Origin: Cellulomonas hominis
Lineage (GTDB): Bacteria > Actinomycetota > Actinomycetes > Actinomycetales > Cellulomonadaceae
DNA: 64,000 bases
Direction: 5' to 3'
Assembly: GCF_901521055.1 (NCBI RefSeq)
Contig: NZ_CABEGA010000073.1
Coordinates: forward strand, 27,887 to 91,886
The position numbers were made by a program, and so were the translations under genes. Below the pieces are notes generated by a model. It made no database searches and was not told where the DNA came from. It saw nothing but the letters and a program-made list of their open reading frames with translations. Of this stretch, positions 9,159 through 17,425 are shown one piece after another; position 1 is the stretch's first letter, and each line of letters opens with the position of its first letter.

Positions 9159-10199
9159 GTGGAGTCCCAGAACCACTACTACGGCCACAGCAGCGCCCTC
9201 GCCCGGTACGCCGGCCTGACCCGGCCGCGGCACCTGCCCGGTCTCCTGCAGCACGGGTGGACGGCGGCGTCCCCGCTGGCCACGCACTTCCGCGACTTCC
9301 CGGCGGTCGGTGCGCCCGGCGGGCGCCGGGACCGCTCGCTGTTCGTCTGGTCCCACCGCTCCCGCGCGTGGGACCCCGCGTCCGAGGACCGTCGCAGCGT
9401 GGAGGTCGGCGCGCCGTGGCACTACCTGTGCGCCGTCGCCGGCGACCGGCCGGCCGGGACCGGCGCCAGGAGCGGCACCGTCATCCTCCCGGTCCACGGC
9501 ATCGCCACGCAGCCGCTGCTCGGCGACCACGCCTCCGTCGCCCGCGCCTGGGCGGCGACGGAGGGCCCGGCGACCGTGTGCCTCTACCACGTCGAGGCCG
9601 GCGACCCCCGCGTGGTCGAGGCCTACGCCGCGGCGGGGCACCGGCTCGTCACGCTCGGCACCCGCACGGACCCCGCGTTCCTCGGGCGGCTGCACACCCT
9701 GCTGACCGGGGCGGCGCGCGTCGTGTCCAACCGGTTGTCCACGCCGGTCGTGTACGCGGCGTCCCTGGGCATCGACGCGACCGTGACCGGAGACGCGATG
9801 CGGCTCGCCGGTGAGCGCCAGGACGACCCCGGGACGCTCGCCGGGCGCTGGCCGGAGTTCTACGAGCCCGGCACGTCGCTGGCCGAGCGCACCGCCGTCG
9901 CACGGGCCGAGACCGGCGCGGACGCGCTGCTCCCCCCGGACGAGCTGCGCCGGCTGCTCGGCTGGGACCGCCGCCACCCGGGGCCGTGGCTCGACCACTG
10001 GGTGCGCGCCCCGTTCGCCCGCGCGGCGACCCAGCTGCGCCGCCGCGCGTCCGGGCCGCAGGCGCACGCGCCCGCCGGGGACGTGCCGTCGCTGTCGTTC
10101 GGGGCGTGGTTCGCGGCGGCGACCGAGTACCTGCCGCGTCCCCTGGGTGCCGCCCCGGACGCCCCGGGTGCGCCGCTGCCGGTCGGCGTGGGCGCCTGA
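9159..10199 (+). CDS. Uncharacterised protein of the glycan locus, possible GT-B-type transferase
   Basis: 346 residues, not recognised as a named family. GTG 9159 is set by the TAGGCT hexamer 7 bases upstream. No signal peptide or membrane segment. Blocks that look conserved-type include HYYGHSSALARYAGL near the N-terminus, LLQHGW, GAPWHYL, VILPVHG, a CLYHVEAGDP segment, and SNRLSTPVVYAASLGIDATV at about 195-215. The last block, with Ser and Thr before a small hydrophobic helix and LG, recalls the acceptor/phosphate loop of GT-B enzymes such as CDP-glycerol or polysialyl transferases, but the likeness is only by eye. Monocistronic between two glycan operons, so a role in the same surface polymer is likely. 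A sugar or polyol transferase is my best guess; function is otherwise open. Confidence 0.6.
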   Translation: MESQNHYYGHSSALARYAGLTRPRHLPGLLQHGWTAASPLATHFRDFPAVGAPGGRRDRSLFVWSHRSRAWDPASEDRRSVEVGAPWHYLCAVAGDRPAGTGARSGTVILPVHGIATQPLLGDHASVARAWAATEGPATVCLYHVEAGDPRVVEAYAAAGHRLVTLGTRTDPAFLGRLHTLLTGAARVVSNRLSTPVVYAASLGIDATVTGDAMRLAGERQDDPGTLAGRWPEFYEPGTSLAERTAVARAETGADALLPPDELRRLLGWDRRHPGPWLDHWVRAPFARAATQLRRRASGPQAHAPAGDVPSLSFGAWFAAATEYLPRPLGAAPDAPGAPLPVGVGA

Positions 10200-10224
10200 C
10201 CGGTCGCCCCGGGGCGTGCGCCCG

Positions 10225-11016
10225 TCAGCGGGCCCGCGCCGCCCGCAGCGTCTCGCGATCCACGAGGTGCACCGTCTCGACCGCCGCGAACGGCCGCAGG
10301 CCGGCGCGTGCCCATGCCCGCTGGACCCGCACGTTGTGCACCTGCGTGGAGATGACGAGGCGCGACAGCCCGCGCTCCAGCGCCCATGCCTGCACCGCCA
10401 CGAGGAGGTCGCCGTAGAGCCCCCGGCCCTGTGCCGACGGGACGAGACCGGCCAGCAGCACCTCGACGTGGTCGTCGGCCCGTTCGAGCGTGGCCACGCC
10501 CACGCAGGCCCCGTCGACCGTCTGCACGAGCACGTCGTCGGACTCGCGCGCGAGCGAACCCGTCGCCCACTCCTCGTACCCGGCGAGCGCCGCGTCGCGG
10601 TCCAGCAGCGGGTCGGCGGTGTAGTGGTTGCCGTAGTCGGCGAACGACGAGCGCACGACCTCGCGCACCGCCGCCTCGGCGGCGTCCCCGCCCAGCTCAC
10701 CCGGACCGACGACCGCGCTGCGCGCGGGCGCACCGACGGAACCGTGCTCGAGCGCCTTCTCCCAGTACGTCAGCGCGCCCGCCGGCAGCACCGCCCGGGA
10801 GCCCGACGCGAGCAGCGCGGGCACCTCCTGCCGGCCCGCGTCGTACCGCACGACCAGGACGTCGGCCGCCGAACCGGCCACCAGGGCGGCGAGCTCGTCG
10901 GGGTCGAGCGCCCCGGCGCCGATCGTCAGCCGGCTCACGGCGCGGCCGAACCGGGCGGACTCGGCGGGCGAGTCCGCGAGCACGAGGCCGGGTGCCGCGA
11001 GCTGGTCCCAGGACAC
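10225..11016 (-). CDS. wecD: GNAT acetyltransferase, probable dTDP-4-amino-4,6-dideoxygalactose N-acetyltransferase
   Basis: 263 residues, GTG start one base after the stop of wecE, so translationally coupled. The C-terminal half is a GNAT fold: LLAGLVPSAQGRGLYGDLL carries the acetyl-CoA pyrophosphate loop (Q/R-x-x-G-x-G/A form QGRGLY) and NVRVQRAWARAGLRPF is the typical last motif. SFADYGNHYTADPLLDRDAA in the middle resembles the acceptor region of WecD-type enzymes. Following WecE it would acetylate dTDP-Fuc4N to dTDP-Fuc4NAc. The N-terminal 100 residues are poorly conserved by eye. Assignment rests mainly on the wecE neighbour and the GNAT motifs. Confidence 0.75.
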   Translation of the reverse strand: MSWDQLAAPGLVLADSPAESARFGRAVSRLTIGAGALDPDELAALVAGSAADVLVVRYDAGRQEVPALLASGSRAVLPAGALTYWEKALEHGSVGAPARSAVVGPGELGGDAAEAAVREVVRSSFADYGNHYTADPLLDRDAALAGYEEWATGSLARESDDVLVQTVDGACVGVATLERADDHVEVLLAGLVPSAQGRGLYGDLLVAVQAWALERGLSRLVISTQVHNVRVQRAWARAGLRPFAAVETVHLVDRETLRAARAR

Positions 11017-11017
11017 G

Positions 11018-12166
11018 TCAGACGGCCACGGGCCGGAAGTCCAGGACGGCGTCGCGCACCCGTTCGGCGGCTGCCGAGCCCATGCCGGCCCACAGCGGGA
11101 GGCGCACGAGCCGCTCGGAGAAGTCGTCCGTCGCGGTGCACGGCCCCGGCGTACGCCCGAACCGCCGGCCGGCCACGGAGGAGTGCAGCGGGATGTAGTG
11201 GAACGTCGCCCCCACCCCGCTCGCCCGCAGGTGGGCGAGCAGCCCGTCGCGCGACGCCGCGTCCGGGGTCAGCAGCCAGAACACGTGGGCCGGGTGCTCG
11301 GACCGCGCGGGCGGCGACATCAACGTCGCACCGATGGTGTCCGCCCAGTCCGCGAGCTCCCGGGCGTAGAAGTCCCAGATCGAGTGCCGCTCGCCCTGGA
11401 TGGTGTCGAACGCCTCCAGCTGCGCCGTCAGGATCGCGGCCGTCAGCTCGCTCGGCAGGTAGCTGGACCCCCGGTCGATCCAGCTGTACTTGTCCACCTC
11501 GCCGCGCAGGAACCGCGACCGGTCGGTGCCCTTCTCCCGCAGCACCTCGGCCCGCGGGCGGAGCCGCGCGTCGTTCACCAGGAGCGCGCCGCCCTCGCCG
11601 CACTGGATGTTCTTCGTCGCGTGGAAGCTCTGCGCCGCCAGCACGCCGAACGTCCCGCAGCCCTGGCCGTCCCACCGGGCGCCGAGGCCGTGCGCGTTGT
11701 CCTCCACGACCGCGACCCCCGCCGCGTCCGCGACCTCGAGCACGCGGCGCATGTCGGGGGCGACGCCGCCGTAGTGCACGACGTAGACCGCCCGGGTCCG
11801 CGGGGTGATCGCCGCCGCGAACGAGTCCACGTCCATGCTGCCCGTGGCCGGGTCGATGTCGACGAACACCGGCGTCGCACCCGTCATGATCACGGAGGCA
11901 GCCGTCGTGGAGAACGTGAAGCTCGGCACGACGACCTCGTCGCCCGGCTCCAGGTCCAGCAGCCAGCTCGCCAGCTCCAGGGCGTGCGTGCCCGACCCCG
12001 TCAGCAGGGAGTGCTGCGCACCCGTCACCGACTCCACCAGGCGCGCCGCGCGCGCGGTGAAGGGACCGTCCCCGTGGGTGTGCCCGCTCTCGAGCACCTG
12101 ATCCAGGTACGCGAGCTCACCGGGCGCCCGGAAGGGCTTGGAGAAGGGGATCCACACGTCGCTCAT
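11018..12166 (-). CDS. wecE: dTDP-4-amino-4,6-dideoxygalactose transaminase
   Basis: 382-residue PLP aminotransferase of the DegT/DnrJ/EryC1 family, using dTDP-4-keto-6-deoxyglucose (RmlB product) and glutamate to make dTDP-Fuc4N. Diagnostic RffA/WecE segments are present in order: IPFSKPF, LTGSGTHALELA, VVPSFTFSTTA, SFHATKN with the PLP-binding Lys, and the near-identical REKGTDRSRFLRGEVDKYSW then GSSYLPSEL. In enterobacteria this enzyme serves enterobacterial common antigen; here it sits in an actinobacterial surface-glycan locus. ATG 12166 lies 7 bases after a TATCCT hexamer (12174-12179, minus strand), so the message is probably leaderless. Operon wecE-wecD. Confidence 0.92.
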   Translation of the reverse strand: MSDVWIPFSKPFRAPGELAYLDQVLESGHTHGDGPFTARAARLVESVTGAQHSLLTGSGTHALELASWLLDLEPGDEVVVPSFTFSTTAASVIMTGATPVFVDIDPATGSMDVDSFAAAITPRTRAVYVVHYGGVAPDMRRVLEVADAAGVAVVEDNAHGLGARWDGQGCGTFGVLAAQSFHATKNIQCGEGGALLVNDARLRPRAEVLREKGTDRSRFLRGEVDKYSWIDRGSSYLPSELTAAILTAQLEAFDTIQGERHSIWDFYARELADWADTIGATLMSPPARSEHPAHVFWLLTPDAASRDGLLAHLRASGVGATFHYIPLHSSVAGRRFGRTPGPCTATDDFSERLVRLPLWAGMGSAAAERVRDAVLDFRPVAV

Positions 12167-12173
12167 CGCCGCC

Positions 12174-12179
12174 AGGATA
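12174..12179 (-). promoter_or_regulatory. -10 element of leaderless wecE transcript
   Basis: TATCCT on the minus strand ends 7 bases before ATG 12166. Shares a 43-base divergent intergenic gap with the TACACT at 12198-12203. Confidence 0.65.
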
Positions 12180-12197
12180 GGGCCTGCTGCGACCCCC

Positions 12198-12203
12198 TAC
12201 ACT
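12198..12203 (+). promoter_or_regulatory. -10 element of leaderless membrane-protein transcript
   Basis: TACACT ends 6 bases before GTG 12210. The two divergent -10 boxes are only 18 bases apart. Confidence 0.65.
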
Positions 12204-12209
12204 TCCCGG

Positions 12210-13484
12210 GTGCCCGCCGTGTCCGCCGTGTCCCGACCGGGAGGTCGGGGACGTCCCGGTCCCCGGCCGCCCGCCAGCCGGCACGCGGCACCGCGCCGAC
12301 GGCGCGTGCCCGGCCCGGACCTGGGGTGGCTGGCCCTGGCCCTCGCGGTCACGGTCGCGGTCGCCGCACCGGTCCTGTTCCGGCTGAGCGCCCCGGGCGC
12401 GTCCTCCGACATCCAGTTCCACTCCGCGATGGCGGCACAGATGGTGCGCGTCGGCGGCGGCTTCGCGTACTCCACCTGGTACTGGGTGGTCCACCTGGCC
12501 AGCGGGGGCTCCGCGTCGGTCTCCGCCCTGCGCACCGCGTCGTTCGTGATGCTGCTCCTCGCCGTCGTGGCGAAGATGGTGCTCAGCTACGCGTTCGCGC
12601 GCCGGCGGGTCGCCGCCCCCGTGGCCGCGGCGGTCGCGGTCCTCGCGTGCGTGGCGATGCCGCTGATCGACCCGTCACGGCCCCGCGAGATCTACATCGG
12701 GCAGATCAGCGCGAACGTGTGGCACAACTCGACGCTCATCTTCGCGATGCCGTTCTCGCTCCTCGCCTTCATGGCGGCGGTCCGGCTGCTCGAGCGCCCG
12801 TCCCACCTGCGCGCCCTGGTGTTCGGCCTCGCGATGGCGGTGTCGACCTCCGCCAAGCCCAACCTGACGCTGGCGCTGCTGCCCGTCGTCTGCGTGTGGC
12901 TCGTGCTGCGCCGGCCCGAGGGGCCCGGTGGCAGCCGGTGGACCGGGCTCCTGCAGGCGGTCGTCGCGGGGGTCCCGTCCGCGGCGCTGCTGCTCTTCCA
13001 GTACACGCACACGTTCGGGGAAGGTGGCGCACGGGGGACGCAGACGGTGCTCGCGCCCCTGGCGAACTGGGCGATGCTGTCGCCCGACGTGCTCGTGTCG
13101 GCCCTGGTGTCCGTGGCCGGACCGGCCGTCGCGCTCGCCGTGCTCCCGCGGGTGAGCCGGCGCCGCCCGGAGGTCGTCCTCGCCTGGTCGACGTTCACCG
13201 TGGCCGCGCTCCAGATGGCCCTGCTCGCCGAGACCTCGCCCGAGGGCGTCGTCCTGAAGGACGGCAACTTCTTCTGGGGGGCGCACGCCGCGATGTTCCT
13301 CGTCTTCCTCGTGACGACGACCGAGCTGTGCGCGTCGGTCCGCCCGGGACTGACAGGCCTGCGACGCGCCGGCGCCGTGGTGGCCGCGGTCCTCCTCGTG
13401 CTCCACGCCGTGTCGGGGGTCTACTACGCCGCGCGAGCGGGCGTCGACGGCTTCCCGGTGACGATGGAGCTCGACGGCAGGTGA
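12210..13484 (+). CDS. Multi-pass membrane protein, possible GT-C or polymerase-like
   Basis: 424 residues, not a recognised family. GTG 12210 is chosen because a TACACT -10 box ends 6 bases upstream. The first 40 residues are Pro/Arg-rich and cytosolic, followed by about ten hydrophobic segments. An early extracytoplasmic loop holds SSDIQFHSAMAAQMV and, further on, EIYIGQISANVWHNST, then KPNLTLALLPVV, a layout seen in GT-C and EpsG-like glycan polymerases: acidic residue after the first membrane segment and a long second loop. Lies alone between wecE (divergent) and the gtrA module. A polymerase (Wzy role) or GT-C transferase is possible and would fit the flippases elsewhere in the locus; neither is proven. 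Confidence 0.65.
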   Translation: MPAVSAVSRPGGRGRPGPRPPASRHAAPRRRRVPGPDLGWLALALAVTVAVAAPVLFRLSAPGASSDIQFHSAMAAQMVRVGGGFAYSTWYWVVHLASGGSASVSALRTASFVMLLLAVVAKMVLSYAFARRRVAAPVAAAVAVLACVAMPLIDPSRPREIYIGQISANVWHNSTLIFAMPFSLLAFMAAVRLLERPSHLRALVFGLAMAVSTSAKPNLTLALLPVVCVWLVLRRPEGPGGSRWTGLLQAVVAGVPSAALLLFQYTHTFGEGGARGTQTVLAPLANWAMLSPDVLVSALVSVAGPAVALAVLPRVSRRRPEVVLAWSTFTVAALQMALLAETSPEGVVLKDGNFFWGAHAAMFLVFLVTTTELCASVRPGLTGLRRAGAVVAAVLLVLHAVSGVYYAARAGVDGFPVTMELDGR

Positions 13485-13510
13485 CCCGGTCCGCTCCCGC
13501 CGGGCTCGCC

Positions 13511-13516
13511 TACACT
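13511..13516 (+). promoter_or_regulatory. -10 element upstream of mini-ORF and gtrA
   Basis: TACACT ends 6 bases before GTG 13523, which opens a 14-codon frame, not gtrA itself. Confidence 0.6.
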
Positions 13517-13522
13517 CGGGCC

Positions 13523-13567
13523 GTGCCCCAGCCCTCTCCGTGCGTTCCCGCGCGCCCGCAGCGATGA
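13523..13567 (+). CDS. Leaderless 14-codon mini-ORF overlapping gtrA start
   Basis: GTG 13523 sits exactly where transcription should begin (6 bases after TACACT). It reads 14 codons, VPQPSPCVPARPQR, and stops at TGA 13565-13567, overlapping the ATG of gtrA at 13564 (ATGA). The gtrA start has no ribosome site of its own, so this short frame could deliver ribosomes by termination-reinitiation. Alternatively gtrA starts at the in-frame GTG 13540 and the mini-ORF is incidental. Too short for codon-usage tests. Confidence 0.4.
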   Translation: MPQPSPCVPARPQR

Positions 13568-13971
13568 ACGGCCCGATCACCCTCGTCCGCGCCGCGTACG
13601 CCAACGAGCAGATCCGCTACCTGATGGTCGCCGGGACCACGACGCTGCTGTACCTCGGGCTGCTCGCCGCGCTCCTCGCGACCGGGCTGCCGTACATGGT
13701 GGCCATCCTCGTGGCGCAGGCGCTGATCATCGCCCTCGCGTTCCCGACCTACCGCCGCCTGATCTTCCGGTCCACCCGGCCGTGGCGCCAGGACCTGCCC
13801 CGGTTCGTCGGCGTGTGGGGCGGCGGGTTCGTCGCCGGGCTCGTGGCCACACCGCTGCTCGTCGAGCTGGTGGGCATCCCGCCGCTGCCCGCCCAGGTGC
13901 TCGCCGTCGTGGTCGTCGCCGTGCTGTCCTACCTCGGGCACCGGTACATCAGCTTCCGGTCCGCCCGGTGA
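13564..13971 (+). CDS. gtrA: GtrA-family membrane protein
   Basis: 135 residues with four membrane segments spaced as in GtrA (about 17-37, 41-60, 78-98, 105-124) and the typical YLMVAGTTTLLYLGL start and LSYLGHRYISFR end. GtrA proteins are thought to move polyprenyl-phosphate-linked sugars across the membrane. It is followed by a GtrB-like GT2 (66 bases downstream) and a large membrane protein, completing a Gtr-type module. ATG 13564 overlaps the stop of the mini-ORF; GTG 13540 would add eight residues. Confidence 0.88.
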   Translation: MNGPITLVRAAYANEQIRYLMVAGTTTLLYLGLLAALLATGLPYMVAILVAQALIIALAFPTYRRLIFRSTRPWRQDLPRFVGVWGGGFVAGLVATPLLVELVGIPPLPAQVLAVVVVAVLSYLGHRYISFRSAR

Positions 13972-14036
13972 CCGCGCACCCCGGCACCACGTCGTCCGCG
14001 GCCGTCCCGGCCTCGCCCATGCGGCATCCTGGTCCG

Positions 14037-15002
14037 ATGCACGTCAGCGTCGTCATCCCCTGCTACCGGTCGGAGAGCACCCTCGGCGACGTGGTCTCCG
14101 ACGTGCTCGCCGAGCTCGCGCCCTCCGGCGTCACCGCACCGCCGGTCGAGGACTTCGAGGTCATCCTCGTCGTCGACGGGAGCCCGGACGGCACCGCCCG
14201 CGTCGCGCGGGACCTGGCCGCAGCGCACCCCGACCGCGTGCGCGCCGTCGAGCTCCGCCGCAACTACGGGCAGCACAACGCGCTGATCGCCGGGATCCGG
14301 CGCGCCCGGCACGACGTCGTCGTGACGATGGACGACGACCGGCAGCACCGCGCGGACCAGATCGCCGCCCTGCTCGGGGCCCTCACCGACGACGTGGACC
14401 TGGTCTACGGCGTGGCCGTCGAGGAGGAGCACGGGGTGCTCCGGTCGGCCGCCTCCCGGCTCGTGAAGCGCACCCTCGCCATGGCCGGCGTCCCGCGCGC
14501 AGAGGACGTGAGCGCCTTCCGGGCGTTCCGGACCTCGCTGCGCGACGCCTTCACGCACGTCACGGACCCGTACAGCTCGCTGGACGTGCTCCTGTCGTGG
14601 GCGACCACCTCGATCACGCGCGTCGTGGTCCGCATGGACGAACGCACGATCGGCACCTCGTCGTACACGCTGCGCTCGCTGGTGCGGCACGCCCTCAACA
14701 TGGTCACCGGCTACAGCAACGTGCCGTTGCGGATGGTCGCCTGGCTGGGCTGGTTCTGCGCCGCGCTCGGCATCCTGCTCGGCGCCGTCGTGGTGTGGAA
14801 GTTCACGACCGGCGAGACCACCGTCGCGGGGTTCACCACCATCGCCGCGATGGTCGCCCTCTTCTCGGGCGCCCAGATGCTCTCGCTCGGCGTGATCGGC
14901 GAGTACCTGGGGCGGCTGCACACCCGCAGCATGGGCAAGCCCACCTACGCCGTCCGCCGCGACAGCCACGTCCTCGAGAGCGACGCGCGGGACGACACGT
15001 GA
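14037..15002 (+). CDS. GT2-family glycosyltransferase with two C-terminal membrane segments (GtrB/ArnC-like)
   Basis: 321 residues. VSVVIPCYRSE opens the GT-A domain; VDGSPDGT and MDDDRQH (98-104) form the nucleotide and metal site; two membrane helices at about 232-254 and 267-289 and the GEYLGRLHTR tail are those of GtrB, ArnC and undecaprenyl-phosphate glucose/Ara4N transferases. It would load a sugar onto undecaprenyl phosphate for the upstream GtrA and the downstream membrane protein. ATG 14037 lies 6 bases after CATCCT, a weak -10 match, so a leaderless start is possible in addition to readthrough from gtrA. Stop overlaps the next GTG (GTGA). Confidence 0.9.
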   Translation: MHVSVVIPCYRSESTLGDVVSDVLAELAPSGVTAPPVEDFEVILVVDGSPDGTARVARDLAAAHPDRVRAVELRRNYGQHNALIAGIRRARHDVVVTMDDDRQHRADQIAALLGALTDDVDLVYGVAVEEEHGVLRSAASRLVKRTLAMAGVPRAEDVSAFRAFRTSLRDAFTHVTDPYSSLDVLLSWATTSITRVVVRMDERTIGTSSYTLRSLVRHALNMVTGYSNVPLRMVAWLGWFCAALGILLGAVVVWKFTTGETTVAGFTTIAAMVALFSGAQMLSLGVIGEYLGRLHTRSMGKPTYAVRRDSHVLESDARDDT

Positions 15003-17386
15003 GCGTCGACGCCCGACGCGGCACCGCCGGGCCGGGCGGCCCGGGTCCCGACCCCGCTCCCCCGGTCGCCCGGCACGCACGGCCCGGAGCCGGGGGGACC
15101 GCGCGCCCGGTCCTGCTCGCCGCGCTCCGGTACCTGCCCACGGTCACGGCGACCGTGGTGGTGCTCGCGGTCCTGCACCGGTACGGCACCCCGGTGCCGG
15201 TCGCACTGGGGTACCTCCTGCACCTGGCGCTCACCGCCTCCCTCCCCGGCGCGCTCGTGTGGCGGGCCGTCCGGGGCGCTCGGGTCTCGTTCGTCGAGGA
15301 CGTCGCTGTCGGGACCGCGCTGGGCCTCGCGGTCCAGGTCCTCCTGGCGTTTGCGCTGTCCCCCGTGCACCTGTCCACCTGGTCGTGGCTGTGGGCGCCG
15401 GCCGCCGTCATCGCCTCGCTCGCGGTGCGCCGCTGGCGGGTGGCCGCCTGGTCCCGCCCCGGGCCCGCCTCGACGGACCCGTTCTCCGCGTGGGTGCAGG
15501 CCGGGACCGTCGTCGCGGCCACCGTGTGGCTCGCGGCGACCGCCCTCGCAGGCAACCCCGTGACGTACGCGGACGGATCCGGTCCGTGGAGCCGGGCGAT
15601 CCCCGCCTCGGTGTACGTGGACCTGCCGTTCCACCACGCCATCGCCGCCGGCGTGGACACGTACTACCCGCTCGTCTACCCCTACCTGTACGACGAGCCG
15701 CTGCACTACCACCTGTTCGTGTACGAGCACCTGGCCGTCGCAGCGCACTCGGCCGGGCTCGACCTCACGTGGCTGCTGTACCGGACCGAACCCGTGGCCC
15801 TCGTCGCGCTCGGCGTCGTCCTGGTCGGTGTGCTGGCGCGCCGGCTGACCGGTGTCGGGTGGGCGGCTCCGCTGGCCGCCGCCGTCGTGACCCTGTCGTC
15901 GTCGGCCAACGTGTACGGGTGGACGGCGTTCCCGTTCCAGAACCCCGGCTTCCTGCACTTCGCGACCTACCGCAGCCCGACGCAGACATTCGGCATCGCC
16001 CTGTTCCTCGCGGCCCTGACCGCCGCGGTGGCCCTGCTGCGCGGCGGCCGGCTGCGCGGGAGCCTGCCGCTGCTCGGTGTGTTCACGGTGCTCGCGTGGG
16101 GCGCCGGCGGATCGAAGTCGACCTTCCTGCCGGTCCTCGTCGCGGGTCTGGCCCTCGCCGTCGTCGTCGGTCTGGTCCTGCGGGCGGCCGCCGCCCGCGT
16201 CGCCGCCGCGCTGCTCGGCATCTCCGTCGCCGGCTTCGGGCTGCTGCTCGTGCTCGTGCTCGGCGGCCAGTCCGGCAGCCTGGCGATCACGCCGTTCACG
16301 ACGACCCGGGCGTTCGCCGCGGCGCAGCTCGTCGCCGACCCGGCGAGCGGCCGCCACACCGCGATCATCACCGCGCTGGCGCTGGCGTCGTGGTTGTGCG
16401 CCGCCAGCGGGCTGCTCCTGCTCGTCCGGCGTGCCGTCCTGCGTGACGTCACCTTCTGGCTGCTCCTGGGCGTGGCAGGGGCGGGCATCGGCGCGTGCCT
16501 GCTGACCACGGCCAACGGCCTCAGCCAGCTCTACTTCCTGTACGCGTCGTGGCCCCTCCTCGGGGTGCTCACCACGTGGGGCGTCGTGGTCGCGGTGCGC
16601 GCGTGGCCCCGGTGGACGCTGACCCTGGTACCGGCCGGCCTGCTCGCCGGGATGGTGCTGCTGTGGGCGGTTCGACGCGTCGACGGGCTCGCCGCTCCCG
16701 TCGCGGCCCCGGCACCGGCCTTCCCGTACCGGGCGATGGCGGGACCGTGGGCCCTGCTGCTCGCCGGCGCCGTGGTGCTCGCCCTGGTCGTGGCCGCCGC
16801 CGCGCTCGTCCGGTCGCGCAGGGGTCCCGGGGTTCCCGTGGCGCCGGTGACGGCCGCCCTCGTCACCTTCAGCCTGGTGCTCACCGGCGCCGCCATGCTG
16901 CAGCGCACCACCGAGACGATCCGCGCCGCCGGGTCGGTTGTCCGCGACGGGCCCGGCCCGGGCGAGGGCTACCCCGTCCCCCGGAGCGGTGCCCTCGCGG
17001 CTCTGCTCGTGCGCGACAGCTCCTCGCCCGACGAGGTGGTCGCGACCAACGCCCACTGCTACGGGCCCCCCGAGGCGTGCGACACCCGGCACTTCTGGGT
17101 GTCCGCCCTCACGGAGCGGCGGGTCCTCGTGGAGGGCTGGGCGTACCCGGAGGGCTTCCGCCCGGGGCAGACCCGGACCAGCCCGTTCTGGGACGCCGAG
17201 CGCTACCAGGCGAACGAGGCCGTGTTCCAGGACCCGGACGAGGCCGCGGTGGCCCGGCTCGCCGACGAGTGGGGCGTCCGCTGGCTGCTCGTGGACCGCA
17301 CGCTGGGCCTCGAGAGCCCGGAGCTCCGCCGGTACGCGGAGCTCGTGCACGAGGACGACGACGCCGCGGTGTACCGGATCCGGTGA
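14999..17386 (+). CDS. Large multi-pass membrane protein, probable GT-C-type transferase of the Gtr module
   Basis: 795 residues, GTG 14999 overlapping the GT2 stop (GTGA). About 13 hydrophobic segments span residues 40-640, with extracytoplasmic loops rich in Tyr/His (DLPFHHAIAAGVDTYYPLVY; YDEPLHYHLF), then a soluble C-terminal domain of about 160 residues that includes CYGPPEAC and a Trp/Tyr-rich segment. The Asp/His loop after the first third and the soluble tail are typical of GT-C enzymes that use lipid-linked sugars. As third gene after gtrA and a GtrB-like GT2 it fits the specific transferase of a Gtr system, placing the sugar on a surface glycan or protein. Family not identified with certainty. 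Confidence 0.7.
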   Translation: MSVDARRGTAGPGGPGPDPAPPVARHARPGAGGTARPVLLAALRYLPTVTATVVVLAVLHRYGTPVPVALGYLLHLALTASLPGALVWRAVRGARVSFVEDVAVGTALGLAVQVLLAFALSPVHLSTWSWLWAPAAVIASLAVRRWRVAAWSRPGPASTDPFSAWVQAGTVVAATVWLAATALAGNPVTYADGSGPWSRAIPASVYVDLPFHHAIAAGVDTYYPLVYPYLYDEPLHYHLFVYEHLAVAAHSAGLDLTWLLYRTEPVALVALGVVLVGVLARRLTGVGWAAPLAAAVVTLSSSANVYGWTAFPFQNPGFLHFATYRSPTQTFGIALFLAALTAAVALLRGGRLRGSLPLLGVFTVLAWGAGGSKSTFLPVLVAGLALAVVVGLVLRAAAARVAAALLGISVAGFGLLLVLVLGGQSGSLAITPFTTTRAFAAAQLVADPASGRHTAIITALALASWLCAASGLLLLVRRAVLRDVTFWLLLGVAGAGIGACLLTTANGLSQLYFLYASWPLLGVLTTWGVVVAVRAWPRWTLTLVPAGLLAGMVLLWAVRRVDGLAAPVAAPAPAFPYRAMAGPWALLLAGAVVLALVVAAAALVRSRRGPGVPVAPVTAALVTFSLVLTGAAMLQRTTETIRAAGSVVRDGPGPGEGYPVPRSGALAALLVRDSSSPDEVVATNAHCYGPPEACDTRHFWVSALTERRVLVEGWAYPEGFRPGQTRTSPFWDAERYQANEAVFQDPDEAAVARLADEWGVRWLLVDRTLGLESPELRRYAELVHEDDDAAVYRIR

Positions 17387-17393
17387 GCCCCTC

Positions 17394-17425
17394 CGGGTCG
17401 TCGGCCCGCGGCCCGACGCGACCCG
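17394..17425. terminator. Bidirectional terminator hairpin
   Basis: CGGGTCG (17394-17400) pairs with CGACCCG (17419-17425), with a further TCGG/CCGA inner pairing. It fills the 39-base gap between two convergent stop codons. Confidence 0.55.

Noticed and set aside
14945..17350. 801-codon minus-strand open frame antisense to the large membrane protein
   Set aside because: Gly/Arg/Gln/His-rich shadow; the plus strand encodes regular membrane helices and is coupled to gtrB-like GT2.
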